Shown here one piece after another: positions 17,490 through 26,594 of a DNA stretch of 64,000 nucleotides. The notes below the pieces were generated by a model. The model ran no database searches. It had not been told where the DNA came from and saw only the letters and a program-made list of their open reading frames with translations. Position numbers and translations under genes: made by a program. Every line of letters begins with the position of its first letter. The stretch's first letter is position 1. Source of the DNA: an uncultured Rhodospirillales bacterium (lineage in GTDB: Bacteria; Pseudomonadota; Alphaproteobacteria; Rhodospirillales; UBA2165); the NCBI GenBank assembly GCA_913055735.1, contig CAJXKD010000001.1, forward strand, positions 1,116,001 through 1,180,000, in the 5' to 3' direction.

Positions 17490-18011
17490 GTGGAGACGTT
17501 CCGCCGTATCGATGCGTGGGTTGGCCGTGCCTACCATGTGGTGGGCAACCTCGTCGGCATTTCCATAGGATTGTTTGCCCTCGCCATTTCAATCGATCTC
17601 GGCCTGAGACAATCCGGCATCGGCAACCTGCCCGGTATGCAGGAAGTCATCGAATACGCCCTCTATGCCGGTGTTTTCCTCGCCGCGCCCTGGGTGCTGC
17701 GGCTTGGCGCCCATGTCCGGGTCGATCTGATCCTCGCCGCGCTACCCGCCAAAACCATGACAAAGATCGAGCGGGCGATCGACGTTTTCGGTGTACTAAC
17801 CTGCTGTGTCCTGGGGTGGTATGCCTGGAAAAACCTATTGAACGCCTATGCCAGCGGCGCCTTGCAGCGCCAGCAGTTCAATATTCCCGAATGGTTTATT
17901 CTCAGTTTCCTTGTGATCGGCATGCTGTTGCTGGCAATTGAGTTCATCTTCCGCATTATTCGCGCAGGCAGTCCGCCGGAAGCGTCCGAAGACGAAGAAG
18001 GGGGTCTATAG
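17490..18011 (+). CDS. dctQ: TRAP transporter small permease subunit, DctQ family
   Basis: The 173-residue membrane protein has four predicted helices and the DctQ-type motif VIEYALYAGVFLAAPWVLRLGAHVRVDLI. It works with DctM as the membrane part of the TRAP carrier. The start is a GTG with an AGGA ribosome site a few bases upstream. It lies 89 bp after dctP and 5 bp before dctM. Confidence 0.9.
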   Translation: METFRRIDAWVGRAYHVVGNLVGISIGLFALAISIDLGLRQSGIGNLPGMQEVIEYALYAGVFLAAPWVLRLGAHVRVDLILAALPAKTMTKIERAIDVFGVLTCCVLGWYAWKNLLNAYASGALQRQQFNIPEWFILSFLVIGMLLLAIEFIFRIIRAGSPPEASEDEEGGL

Positions 18012-18016
18012 CCACC

Positions 18017-19339
18017 ATGTTTATGGAATGGTACTGGGCCCTGACGATACTGCTTGGCGGCGTCGTGGCGCTATTGTTGTGCGGCCTCCCCGTCGCGCTT
18101 GCCTTTTTTGCCGTTAATATCGCCGGCACCTTCGTCTTTCTCCGGGGTGACATCGGCCTGACCGCCATGCCCATCGAGTATGCCTTCTCCATCTCGAAAT
18201 TCACGCTGGTGCCGGTGGCCCTATTCGTTCTCATGGGCGAAATCCTGTTCCAAACGGGCGTGGCCTTCCGCGCCATCGGCGCCATCGATCGGCTAATTTC
18301 GCGCGTGCCGGCACGGCTGTCTATTGTCTCCATCGCCGGCGGCACGGTTTTCTCGTCGCTGTCGGGATCGACCATCGCCAATACCGCCGTCCTCGGTGAC
18401 CTGTTGCTACCCAACATGCTAAAACGCGGCTATCACCCTACCCTCGCCATGGGCCCCATCATGGCGGTTGGCGGTATCGCCATGCTTATCCCGCCATCGG
18501 CCCTTGCGGTACTTCTCGCCAGTCTTGCCGAGCGTTCCATCAAGGATCTGCTAATTGCCGGTATTGTGCCGGGCATCGCCATGGCCATCCTGTTCGTGCT
18601 CTATGTGGTGCTGCGGGCAAGATCCAATCCTGCTTTGGCACCGGCCTCGGAACAGGTCCCGTCGGAGCGTGGCTGGGCGCGGTGGCGTCCGTTCATTGTC
18701 GACGTGTTGCCGCTGTTCACCATTTTCGTCGTCGTCGTCGGCAGTATCTTCCTGCGCATTGCCGCGCCCGAAGAAGCCGCCGCGTTGGGGTGCATTGCCG
18801 CCGCCATTGTGGCCGCCTGCTATCGCAAACTGACCTTCGCCAATTTGATGAAATCGTTGCGCGAAACGGCAAAGATCAATGTCATGTTGCTGTTCATTAT
18901 CGCCGGGTCCTTGACTTTTTCGCAGGTTCTCCAGATTTCCGGCGCGACCAGCGGCTTGCTGCAACAGATCTCGGCTTGGGAACTCAACCAGGTCAGCGCC
19001 ATGATCCTGATGATGGTGGTCCTGCTGTTCCTCGGCTGCTTCATGGATCAGGTGAGCATGGCGTTGCTGACCCTGCCGTTCTTCCTGCCCATTGCCGATA
19101 CGCTGGGCATGAATTCCACCTGGCTGATGGTAATGATGCTGATCGCCATGGAGATCAGCCTGCTAACGCCGCCATTCGGCCTGCTGCTTTACGTGATGCA
19201 GGGCGTTGCACCACCACAAATCCGCATCACTCAAGTCTACGCAGCGGCCATTCCATTTATCGGTCTCGAGGTTTTCGTGATGGCGATCCTGGTTCTCTTC
19301 CCGAGCGTCGCCCTGTGGCTGCCTAACTTGGTGCGCTAA
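18017..19339 (+). CDS. dctM: TRAP transporter large permease subunit, DctM family
   Basis: This 440-residue protein has ~12 membrane segments and forms the translocation channel. Recognisable parts are LFVLMGEILFQTGVAFRAI, a GGTVFSSLSGSTIANTAVLGDLLLPNMLKRGY segment, MAVGGIAMLIPPSALAVLL, and a C-terminal TPPFGLLLYVMQGVAPP. Length and motifs are normal. It ends the dctPQM operon and is convergent with the TetR gene, with only 10 bp between their stops. Confidence 0.92.
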   Translation: MFMEWYWALTILLGGVVALLLCGLPVALAFFAVNIAGTFVFLRGDIGLTAMPIEYAFSISKFTLVPVALFVLMGEILFQTGVAFRAIGAIDRLISRVPARLSIVSIAGGTVFSSLSGSTIANTAVLGDLLLPNMLKRGYHPTLAMGPIMAVGGIAMLIPPSALAVLLASLAERSIKDLLIAGIVPGIAMAILFVLYVVLRARSNPALAPASEQVPSERGWARWRPFIVDVLPLFTIFVVVVGSIFLRIAAPEEAAALGCIAAAIVAACYRKLTFANLMKSLRETAKINVMLLFIIAGSLTFSQVLQISGATSGLLQQISAWELNQVSAMILMMVVLLFLGCFMDQVSMALLTLPFFLPIADTLGMNSTWLMVMMLIAMEISLLTPPFGLLLYVMQGVAPPQIRITQVYAAAIPFIGLEVFVMAILVLFPSVALWLPNLVR

Positions 19340-19349
19340 CCACCGGATC

Positions 19350-19997
19350 TTAAGGACGGCGTAGAAAGCCGTTGAGCAACTGGCTGGCGATGCCGGCGCC
19401 GATTTCGTCGATCGTGCGGTCTTTCACCCGCTTGCCGTACCACACGAATACGCCGTTGCATTCGCTGATGAACCGCAAGGCCGCAAGCTCGCAATCGAGG
19501 CCGGGATCGAAACGGCCATTTTGCACGCCAACCTCGATCAAATCAGTGATCAGTTGTTCATATTTGCGAGCTTTCTTGCCGACGCTCTTGCGGCTTTCGT
19601 CGGGAAGCAGAAAACGTTGGCTGATGAAGGTGCGAACATAGTCGCCCCGCTCGACCAAGCGTTTAACGTGATTGAAGACCGCCGCGACGAGCTTTTCCTC
19701 GACCGGCAAGTCCATTTCGATTACGGCGATGAGCCCCTCGATCAGATCACCGACGGCCTTGGTGCAGACCTCTTCAAGCGCGGCTTCCTTGGAGGTGAAA
19801 TAGTAATAGAGGCTGCCCTGCTTGATACCGACCCGATCGGCAATCAACTTCGTGCTCGCCCCGTGATAGCCGAGCTCGGAAAACACCGCCGCAGCCGCAT
19901 CGATAACCTCTTCGCGCCGCAGGTCGTATTTCGACGGCACCTCCTCGGCACCGGGTTCCGCGACGTCGGCGGCAATGTTTCGGGACTGATAGATCAC
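19350..19997 (-). CDS. TetR/AcrR-family transcriptional regulator
   Basis: The 215-residue protein carries an N-terminal TetR helix-turn-helix: VIDAAAAVFSELGYHGASTKLIADRVGIKQGSLYYYFTSKEAALEEV at about residues 30-77. The ligand-binding half is typical in length. The start is GTG, with AGGAAAGG about ten bases upstream. It sits between dctM and the amidohydrolase operon and is divergent from the latter. It therefore may control one or both sets, with an aromatic acid or CoA thioester as inducer (inference). A near-palindrome CTATAGATCAATAG in the ~256-bp divergent gap is a possible operator. Confidence 0.9.
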   Translation of the reverse strand: MIYQSRNIAADVAEPGAEEVPSKYDLRREEVIDAAAAVFSELGYHGASTKLIADRVGIKQGSLYYYFTSKEAALEEVCTKAVGDLIEGLIAVIEMDLPVEEKLVAAVFNHVKRLVERGDYVRTFISQRFLLPDESRKSVGKKARKYEQLITDLIEVGVQNGRFDPGLDCELAALRFISECNGVFVWYGKRVKDRTIDEIGAGIASQLLNGFLRRP

Positions 19998-20253
19998 GTC
20001 AGCGTAGCCTTTCCTGCTGAGGTTTTGGAAGCATTCTAGAGTTATTGCCCGGACCCGAAAAGCAACCTCTATAGATCAATAGATAAAATTCCGGCAAATG
20101 TCTGCCGAAAGTGCCGTTGGAAGCAATGCGGACATTGCCGAAAGAAGGCTCAGGGAAGGCTTCTACGCCCCGGAATTCCGTATTAGCATAGACTGAAAGA
20201 AAAAAGGCCGGCCCACATCACGGCCCACCACCAGGTACAGAGGCGAGGCTGAC

Positions 20254-21282
20254 ATGACCATCGATATGCATTCCCATTGGCGACCGCCGGCGCTAATCGA
20301 CGCCCTGCGGGCGCGGACCACACCGCCCCTGATCGAAACGGATGAAAATGGCGAGGAAGTGCTCAAGAGCCCCCGCGGCGTCGTGCCCGTTTCCGAGTCT
20401 TTCGACGATCTCGATCAGCGGCTTGTCGAAATGGATAAGCACGGCATCTCGACAGCCGTCATATCCCTATTCGGCCCTTTCCAATGGATCGAACGGGGAC
20501 CCGTCGAGGAGTCTCTGCCGCTCGTTCAACTGTACAACGACAGCACGTCCGAGATGTGCCGCGCGCATCCCGGCCGGTTCGCCGCCTACGCATCCCTCCC
20601 GCTGGCCGACATGAACGCCGCGGCGACGGAATTCCGCCGGGCCATGGACTTACCAGGCATCATTGGTGCCATCCTGCCCGGCAACGCCTTCATGACGTAT
20701 GAAGACGCCAAGGCCTACACCCCACTGCTCGAGGTCGCGAACGAAAAACGCGCCATCGTGTTCATCCACTGGAATCCGCGCCCCGGTGATGCTTGGCCCC
20801 GCATTCCCCGGACCATGGACAACGCTATCCTGCGCCTCGGCACGTTGGATATGCAGGCGAGCCTGTCAGCGGTAATGATGACGTTGTGCTTCACCGATAT
20901 CCTGGAGCCGTATCCCAACGCCTTCTTTCACGTTCACAATCTGGGCGGCAACATTCCCTTCGAGATCGAGCGGCTGGATCACCGCCACTACCTCGACACA
21001 CCGAATGAGGCACTGCCGTCGAGCCAGTTGCGCAAACCCAATCTCTATGTGGACTGTAATTCCTTCGGCGCGCGGTCCATCGACGCAGGCGTTGCCGTTT
21101 ACGGGGCGGACCGCATCGTGTTCGGCACGGACGGCACCGATTTCGGCAGCGACTGGTCGTTGAAAGCGGTTGCTGAGACCCATCTCGGCGACGCCGAGCG
21201 CGATATGATCCTGCATGGCAACGCGGCGCGGATGATGGGCCATCTGACCGAGCTTGCCGGCCAGCGAGAAGCCGCCGAATAA
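20254..21282 (+). CDS. Amidohydrolase-family decarboxylase (ACMSD-like)
   Basis: The 342-residue metal-dependent hydrolase-fold protein shows the pattern of ACMSD and gamma-resorcylate-type decarboxylases. The N-terminal HxH is DMHSHW (H6 and H8). Further His residues lie in VFIHWNP and FHVHNLGG, and a late Asp in FGTDGTDFGSDW. These enzymes usually cleave a C-C bond, removing CO2 from aromatic or muconate acids, although some hydrolyse. It is the first gene of a plus-strand pair with the VOC protein (27 bp downstream), so the two likely act on successive intermediates. The substrate is not identifiable. Confidence 0.85.
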   Translation: MTIDMHSHWRPPALIDALRARTTPPLIETDENGEEVLKSPRGVVPVSESFDDLDQRLVEMDKHGISTAVISLFGPFQWIERGPVEESLPLVQLYNDSTSEMCRAHPGRFAAYASLPLADMNAAATEFRRAMDLPGIIGAILPGNAFMTYEDAKAYTPLLEVANEKRAIVFIHWNPRPGDAWPRIPRTMDNAILRLGTLDMQASLSAVMMTLCFTDILEPYPNAFFHVHNLGGNIPFEIERLDHRHYLDTPNEALPSSQLRKPNLYVDCNSFGARSIDAGVAVYGADRIVFGTDGTDFGSDWSLKAVAETHLGDAERDMILHGNAARMMGHLTELAGQREAAE

Positions 21283-21309
21283 AGGGCGAGCAACTCCAGG
21301 AGAGGAGCC

Positions 21310-22557
21310 ATGGAGGGAAGCCAAAGAGCGAAACCCATGAAGAACGGCACGCCGGGAAACTACGTCGTTGGCGGCGTGCGGTTCGCGCGGCCCTTCCGCT
21401 TGCGCCGCCTCGGCCATATCGGCCTGTTTACCCGCGATATGCCGGCAAGCCTGCGGTTCTATCACGAACTTCTCGGCTTTCAGATCTCCGACGTGTTGGA
21501 CTTCGCCGCCAATCCGGACGCGCCGGATACAGTGAAACGCCTGAACCAGACCGAAGGCTATTTCATGCGCCACGGCACGGATCACCATTCGTTCGTGCTG
21601 TTCCCGCAGCAAGTGTTCGAGGCGATGGGCCGCGCGCGCGACGGCGTTTCCATCAATCAGATGACTTGGCAAGTGGGCAGCCTCAAGGAAGTGGTCGATG
21701 CCTGGTCTTGGCTCGAAGCGCAAGGGATCGAACGCTCGCGAACCGGCCGCGACGTGCCCGGTTCCAACTGGCACGCCTATTGTTTCGACCCGGACGGCCG
21801 TGTGCTCGAGCTGTATTACGGCATCGAGCAGATCGGTTGGGACGGCCGCAGCAAGCCGCGCAATCTGTACGAAGAACGCTTCACCGAGCCGCCGTCCCTG
21901 CCGCGTATTTCAGAAGGCACGGAGATCGCCGAGGCACAGGCCCGTGCCGTCGATTTGAGTTCAGGCCTGCGCGGAGAAGATCCCTTACCTGCCCGGTACG
22001 ATGTGGGCGGCATTTTGCTGCCGCGCCCGTTTAAAATCACCTGCCTCGGTCCCATCCGGCTGTTCGTTGAGGACATGGGCGCCAACTTGCGCTATTACCG
22101 CGACCTGTTCGGTTTCATGGAAACCGAAACCGTGACTTGGCGCGGCCATACCTGCCATTTCCTGCGCATCAATTCGGATCATCACGCCATCGCGCTCTAT
22201 CCAATGGCGATGCGCGCGGAACTGGGTCTCAGTGCCGAGACCAACGCCTTCTCCATCGGCCTCAAGGTGAACGACTATCAGCAGCTTAAGGACGCCATTG
22301 CGTTCCTCGAGGAACGCGGCGTTACCATCCGCAAACTGCCGCCGGAACTGTCACCCGGCATGGACTATACGGCTTTCGCCCTCGACCCGGACGGCCATGC
22401 CATCCAGCTCTATTACTACATGGAACAGGTCGGCTGGGACGGACGTCCGCGACCGGCGGATCAGCGGCGCCCCATCGACAACGATGCCTGGCCCGACATC
22501 CTCGACGCGTTAAGCGACACTTTCCAGGGCGAAACCTTCCTGGGACCTCTCGGATAA
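21310..22557 (+). CDS. Two-domain VOC-superfamily protein (extradiol dioxygenase-like)
   Basis: The 415-residue protein has two homologous VOC halves (about 30-180 and 235-385), each ending in a GWDGRxxP-like segment. The N-terminal half keeps the full H-H-E iron-ligand pattern: H36 in LGHIGLF, H92/H93 in TDHHSF, E167 in VLELYY. The C-terminal half has P, H and Q at the same places (LGPIRLF, SDHHAI, AIQLYY). Classical type I extradiol dioxygenases carry the active site in the second domain, so this is an inverted arrangement. It probably cleaves a catechol-like ring, but another VOC reaction is possible. AGGAGAGG sits just before the ATG. Confidence 0.82.
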   Translation: MEGSQRAKPMKNGTPGNYVVGGVRFARPFRLRRLGHIGLFTRDMPASLRFYHELLGFQISDVLDFAANPDAPDTVKRLNQTEGYFMRHGTDHHSFVLFPQQVFEAMGRARDGVSINQMTWQVGSLKEVVDAWSWLEAQGIERSRTGRDVPGSNWHAYCFDPDGRVLELYYGIEQIGWDGRSKPRNLYEERFTEPPSLPRISEGTEIAEAQARAVDLSSGLRGEDPLPARYDVGGILLPRPFKITCLGPIRLFVEDMGANLRYYRDLFGFMETETVTWRGHTCHFLRINSDHHAIALYPMAMRAELGLSAETNAFSIGLKVNDYQQLKDAIAFLEERGVTIRKLPPELSPGMDYTAFALDPDGHAIQLYYYMEQVGWDGRPRPADQRRPIDNDAWPDILDALSDTFQGETFLGPLG

Positions 22558-22567
22558 AAATTTCGGT

Positions 22568-23407
22568 CTAGAAGGGCCGGTCGCCGTTGATGGTCACCCG
22601 GTGCATCACCCGCCGCCGGCCGGCATAATCGTTCAGCGCGTAGTGGAGCGTGCTACGATTGTCCCAGAACGCAACATCGTTTTGCCGCCAACGGTAGCGG
22701 CATGTCAGGGTCTCACTGGTGATATGCGTCATGAGGTAATCGAGCAACGGTTTGCTTTCTTCCTCGGTCATGTCGGTGAAGCGTGGTGTGAAATCGCCGC
22801 CGATGAACAGCAGCTTGCGGCCCGTTTCGGGATGGGTGCGCACCACGGGATGTTCCATCTCCATGGCGCTGTTCGAGCGCATGCGGATGGAGGACGGTTG
22901 ATCCCCATCTTGGGCGCGTAGTCCTAACGCCTTCGCCGGCGTATGCACGGCGGTAACGCCGTCGAGCATCTTCCGCATCCCCGGCGATAGGGTTTCATAA
23001 GCGAGATAGAGGTTGGCCCATAGCGTATCGCCCCCGACCTCCGGCACTTCCTTGGCATAGAGGATGGAGCCGAGGGGCGGTTCCGCCAGATAGCTGACAT
23101 CTGCGTGCCATTGTCCGCCGAAATTACGTGCATCTTCCGGTTCCTTGCGGACCTCCATGAGTTCGGGATAATCCGCCATCCCCTCGACATAAGCGTGGAT
23201 ATTGAGGGTCCCAAAACACCGTCCGAGCGCGAGATGTTGTTCGGGCGTCAAGTGCTGGTCGTGAAAAAAGATCACCAGATTATCGAGCAATGCCTGGCGT
23301 ATTTGGCCGATAGTGTCATCGCTGAGAGGCTGCGATAGGTCAACGCCTTCGATCTCCGCGCCGAGCGCCGGCGCAAGTGGCGTGATTTTGATTATCGCAT
23401 CCGCCAT
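22568..23407 (-). CDS. TauD/TfdA-family Fe(II)/2-oxoglutarate dioxygenase (first copy)
   Basis: The 279-residue enzyme shows the facial triad: H101-x-D103 in GGQWHADVSY, and the distal His in WDNRSTLHYALNDY. The 2-oxoglutarate-binding Arg is in RRVMHRVTINGD. The family hydroxylates substrates such as taurine, aryloxyacetates and sulfates. Its target here is unknown. It is 6 bp downstream of the SDR gene and so co-transcribed with it. Its stop is 10 bp from the convergent VOC gene. A second, non-identical TauD-like gene lies at 48720. Confidence 0.9.
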   Translation of the reverse strand: MADAIIKITPLAPALGAEIEGVDLSQPLSDDTIGQIRQALLDNLVIFFHDQHLTPEQHLALGRCFGTLNIHAYVEGMADYPELMEVRKEPEDARNFGGQWHADVSYLAEPPLGSILYAKEVPEVGGDTLWANLYLAYETLSPGMRKMLDGVTAVHTPAKALGLRAQDGDQPSSIRMRSNSAMEMEHPVVRTHPETGRKLLFIGGDFTPRFTDMTEEESKPLLDYLMTHITSETLTCRYRWRQNDVAFWDNRSTLHYALNDYAGRRRVMHRVTINGDRPF

Positions 23408-23413
23408 GGCTCT

Positions 23414-24223
23414 CTAAGCCGCTGTCCAGCCGCCATCCTGGGTAAAAACCTGCCCGGTGACATAGGATGACGCATCGCTTGCCAGATAAAGCGCCAGCGG
23501 TCCCAATTCCTCGGGCGTGCCACGACGCCCCATGGGGGTTCCTTCGAGGATCGTATCTTCGAACTTAGCCGTTTCCGCATTGGACCGCCCCCGTCGGTTG
23601 GCTTCGCCCAATCGCGTGCCACCATGCCATCCCGGCGCGATGGCATTGGCGCGGATATTATCCTTGGCATATTCCACCGCCGTCTGGCGGGTGAGGCCGA
23701 TAAGCCCTGCCTTGGCCGACGCGTAGACCGCGTTGAGCATGGCGAAATCGGGATAGACGCCGATAAGACCGGCGATGGACGAAATGTTGACGATCGAGCC
23801 GCCGCCTACCGCCAGCATCAGCGGCAGGACCGCTCGCGAGCATAGAAACGCGCCGGTCAAATTAACCGCCAGCACCTCGTTCCAGGCCTCGATGGGCAGT
23901 TCGTGCACCCGTTTGGCGACATTGGCGATACCGGCATTATTGACCAGCACATGCGCGCCGCGCCCGCCTTCCGCCACCACCTCGGCCAAGGTCTGCACCG
24001 ACGCCGCGTCGGCCACATCGACCGTCACGGCACGTGCCTTGCCGCCTGCCTCGATCACGATATCGGCTGTTTCCTGAACGCGCTCGGCGTCCCGGTCGGC
24101 GGCAATAATTTCGGCGCCGGCTTCTGCAAACAAAGTGGCGAACACCCGCCCGAACCCGCTGGCCGCGCCGGTGATCACCGCCACCCGGCCCGACAGATCG
24201 AATAATTGTGCAGTCCCCGTCAT
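23414..24223 (-). CDS. Short-chain dehydrogenase/reductase (SDR)
   Basis: The 269-residue classical SDR has the nucleotide motif TGAASGFGR (about 18-26), an NNAGIA motif, the catalytic YASAK pair (YxxxK), and a C-terminal SDR tail ending in FTQDGGWTAA. It oxidises or reduces an alcohol/carbonyl with NAD(P). It could act on cis-dihydrodiols or side-chain alcohols of the pathway (inference). It heads a two-gene minus-strand operon with the TauD-like gene. A terminator for the upstream minus-strand operon lies just before it. Confidence 0.92.
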   Translation of the reverse strand: MTGTAQLFDLSGRVAVITGAASGFGRVFATLFAEAGAEIIAADRDAERVQETADIVIEAGGKARAVTVDVADAASVQTLAEVVAEGGRGAHVLVNNAGIANVAKRVHELPIEAWNEVLAVNLTGAFLCSRAVLPLMLAVGGGSIVNISSIAGLIGVYPDFAMLNAVYASAKAGLIGLTRQTAVEYAKDNIRANAIAPGWHGGTRLGEANRRGRSNAETAKFEDTILEGTPMGRRGTPEELGPLALYLASDASSYVTGQVFTQDGGWTAA

Positions 24224-24245
24224 GTAATTTTTTCCATCACATCGG

Positions 24246-24283
24246 AAAAAGGCGGCGAACCCGTTGGTCGCAGGTTCGCCGCC
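24246..24283 (-). terminator. Rho-independent terminator of the monooxygenase-hydrolase operon
   Basis: An 11-bp perfect stem (24251-24261 with 24273-24283) has an 11-nt loop. On the minus strand it is followed by a run of five T (24246-24250). It lies after the hydrolase stop (24302) and before the SDR start (24223). Confidence 0.88.
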
Positions 24284-24301
24284 CCTTCATCTCGTCACGT
24301 C

Positions 24302-25156
24302 CTATTTGGACAGGAAGTCCATAATCTTCGTTACCGCTTCCGGCTTCTCGTCGAGCACGATATGCCCGGCGTTCTTGATGATCTGCACTTTCGCGTCCGG
24401 GATCAGCTTCGCCCATTCCTTACTTTGCTGCCACGGCACGATCCGATCCTTGTCACCGTACAGCAACAGTGTCGGCACGCTGATCCGGTGCAGCCATTTG
24501 GGCAGATTCAGATCATAGGCCCGTTCCCAAGCCAGCCGCGCCCAACTCGTCGTCTCGCGGTAATTGCCGACGATGAAGTCGAAGAAGGCAGGCGTGTCCG
24601 GTGCCGGCAGGAACTTGAGGAATGTGTCCAGATTGTGCGCCAGGTAAAGCGGGAATTCTTCCGGCTTCAGCTTGAAGATGTCCTGATTGGGATGCTTCTC
24701 TACCTTCAGCCCGGCAGGCGCCACCAGCACCAGCTTGTTCAGACGGTGCGAGTTCTGAGTTGCGAAAGTCGAGGCGATCCACCCGCCCATGGAAAGGCCG
24801 ACCAGGTTCACCTTGTCGAGCTTCAACTGATCGAACATGTCGAGGTAGTGGAGAACATAGTCGTCGATGCAATTGAACTCGCCGTCGCCCGACTCACCGA
24901 AACCCGGATGAAAGGGCAGATAGACCTTGAACTTCTTCGTCCACGGCGCAGCGAACTCGATTCCGGTCGCCGTCCCGGCACCGTGAAAGAACACCAGCGG
25001 ATCTCCCGACCCGCCGACATACATCACGGTGTCGACGCCATTGACCTTCAGGGTTTCCCGTTTGAAAACTCCGGCCACCAACTTGCTGGCCTTATTGTTT
25101 CCTTGGGCCTTCTTCTGCGTGGCTTTCGCCTTCCGCTTCGCTTTTACCGTCGCCAT
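24302..25156 (-). CDS. Alpha/beta-fold hydrolase with a lysine/alanine-rich N-terminal tail
   Basis: The 284-residue protein has the alpha/beta-hydrolase triad: nucleophile Ser in GLSMGG, Asp in YGDKDRIVPW, and His in NAGHIVLDEKP. The oxyanion segment is FFHGAGT. It probably hydrolyses an ester, lactone or ring-cleavage product. Before the enzyme fold are ~30 residues rich in Lys and Ala (ATVKAKRKAKATQKKAQGN), resembling histone H1/AlgP-like tails. Its ATG overlaps the stop of the monooxygenase gene by one base, so translation is coupled. The tail could bind nucleic acid or polyanions, or be a relic of gene fission (inference). Confidence 0.88.
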   Translation of the reverse strand: MATVKAKRKAKATQKKAQGNNKASKLVAGVFKRETLKVNGVDTVMYVGGSGDPLVFFHGAGTATGIEFAAPWTKKFKVYLPFHPGFGESGDGEFNCIDDYVLHYLDMFDQLKLDKVNLVGLSMGGWIASTFATQNSHRLNKLVLVAPAGLKVEKHPNQDIFKLKPEEFPLYLAHNLDTFLKFLPAPDTPAFFDFIVGNYRETTSWARLAWERAYDLNLPKWLHRISVPTLLLYGDKDRIVPWQQSKEWAKLIPDAKVQIIKNAGHIVLDEKPEAVTKIMDFLSK

Positions 25157-26409
25157 TATGCCGCCCTCGCTTTTGCACGTTTGCCTGATACCGCCTTTTT
25201 CCGGCCGTTCTTCTTACCGCCGGTTTTAACGGTTAGTTTCTTTGGGGATGCCTTCTGGCTACGCAAGGCACGCAGTTGCGGCATCACCTCCTCGGCAAAC
25301 ATCGTCATGTTCTTGACCACTTTCCAATGGGGCATGTCGCCCATATGCAGCCAGGTGATGACACGCGACGATTGGGCTTCTTCGCACCAGGTGGCGATCT
25401 TTTCAGCGACGGTTTGCGGCGACCCGACAGCGACCCGCCAATCTTTTTTGATCGCTTCCCAATTGAAGCCGCCATGTTGGGCATTGGCCGACGCCGCACG
25501 GATTTTAAATTGATCCAACGACACATAGCCCGGTGGGTTGAGATAACGCGGCGTGGTGCGCGCCAACACCGTGAAGAAGTGTTCGAGGTGGTGAACCGCT
25601 TCCTTCTCCGCCTGTTCGTCGGTTTCCGCGACATAGATGATGGTATTGATAAGCGCCTTATCCGGCGTCATCTCGTTGCCGTACTTGGCCGACATCTCGC
25701 GCATCATTTTGAAGGTCTTGATCTGCACCTCGCGCGGCACGAATACCGACGAATAACCCCAGCCGCGCTGTGCCGCCATTTCAATGGTTTCCGGGCTGCC
25801 CGTACCGACAAAGGAAATCTTCGGGTGCGGTTTTTGCACCGGCAGCGGCCAGGTGTTGAGATATTTGTAGTTGAAAAACTCGCCCTCGAACGAGGTCGGT
25901 CCCGGCTGGGTCCAGGCCTGCACCATCACGTCGACCGCTTCGCGGAAACGCGCCCGCGCCGTCGTCGGATTGACGGTGTTGGACCAATACTCCATGCCCG
26001 TACCCAGGGGCATGGCGATTTCCAAACGCCCCCCAGACATCACGTCGAGCATGGCATACTCCTCCGCCAGCCGGTTGGGATTAACCAGATTGACCGGCAC
26101 GCCGAACACGCCGATCTTTGCCTTCTTGGTCATGGGGATGAGAGCCGCCGCGGTTAGCGTGCAGGCCGGCATCAGACTATAGATCGTATTGTGGTGCTCG
26201 TTGACGCAGATCGCGTCGAAACCCAGCTCGTCGGCGAGCGCCAGCTCGCTCAAGTAACGCTGATAAAGCTGCGTCCCCTTCGCCGGATCGAAATGTTTGT
26301 TGGAATAATCGACCCAGAACGAGTCGGTGTCGTGATCTTCGCCCTGCGGCTTATCCAGATAGGGCATGAAGTGGAAGGCATAGAACTGCAGATCGTCTTG
26401 CCAACGCAT
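25156..26409 (-). CDS. Luciferase-like (LLM-class) flavin-dependent monooxygenase with a basic C-terminal tail
   Basis: The 417-residue bacterial-luciferase-fold protein begins MRWQDDLQFYAFHFMPYLDKP. It contains family segments ADELGFDAICVNEHH, AMLDVMSGGRLEIAMPLG and ISFVGTGSPETIEMAAQRGWG. Such enzymes use reduced FMN and O2 for monooxygenation or Baeyer-Villiger-type chemistry. The last ~30 residues are Lys/Arg/Ala-rich (GGKKNGRKKAVSGKRAKARAA) and outside the usual family length. GGGAGG precedes the ATG. It forms a two-gene operon with the downstream hydrolase, so the hydrolase may open the ester or lactone it makes. Confidence 0.9.
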   Translation of the reverse strand: MRWQDDLQFYAFHFMPYLDKPQGEDHDTDSFWVDYSNKHFDPAKGTQLYQRYLSELALADELGFDAICVNEHHNTIYSLMPACTLTAAALIPMTKKAKIGVFGVPVNLVNPNRLAEEYAMLDVMSGGRLEIAMPLGTGMEYWSNTVNPTTARARFREAVDVMVQAWTQPGPTSFEGEFFNYKYLNTWPLPVQKPHPKISFVGTGSPETIEMAAQRGWGYSSVFVPREVQIKTFKMMREMSAKYGNEMTPDKALINTIIYVAETDEQAEKEAVHHLEHFFTVLARTTPRYLNPPGYVSLDQFKIRAASANAQHGGFNWEAIKKDWRVAVGSPQTVAEKIATWCEEAQSSRVITWLHMGDMPHWKVVKNMTMFAEEVMPQLRALRSQKASPKKLTVKTGGKKNGRKKAVSGKRAKARAA

Positions 26410-26594
26410 GAATTCCTCCCGATGTCGTTTTGTTTTGTTGGAGACCCGTTCCTTGTGGGACGCTTCTCCTCCAATGAGAGTATCAACGTCCGGCCCACAC
26501 TTCGAGGTTCTTTTTTAAACTTTCCTTCTGGACATTCCCCGCCGTCCCTCGAATGATTTCGGAAAATCAGAAGTCAATTTGGGAGGTATCCATC

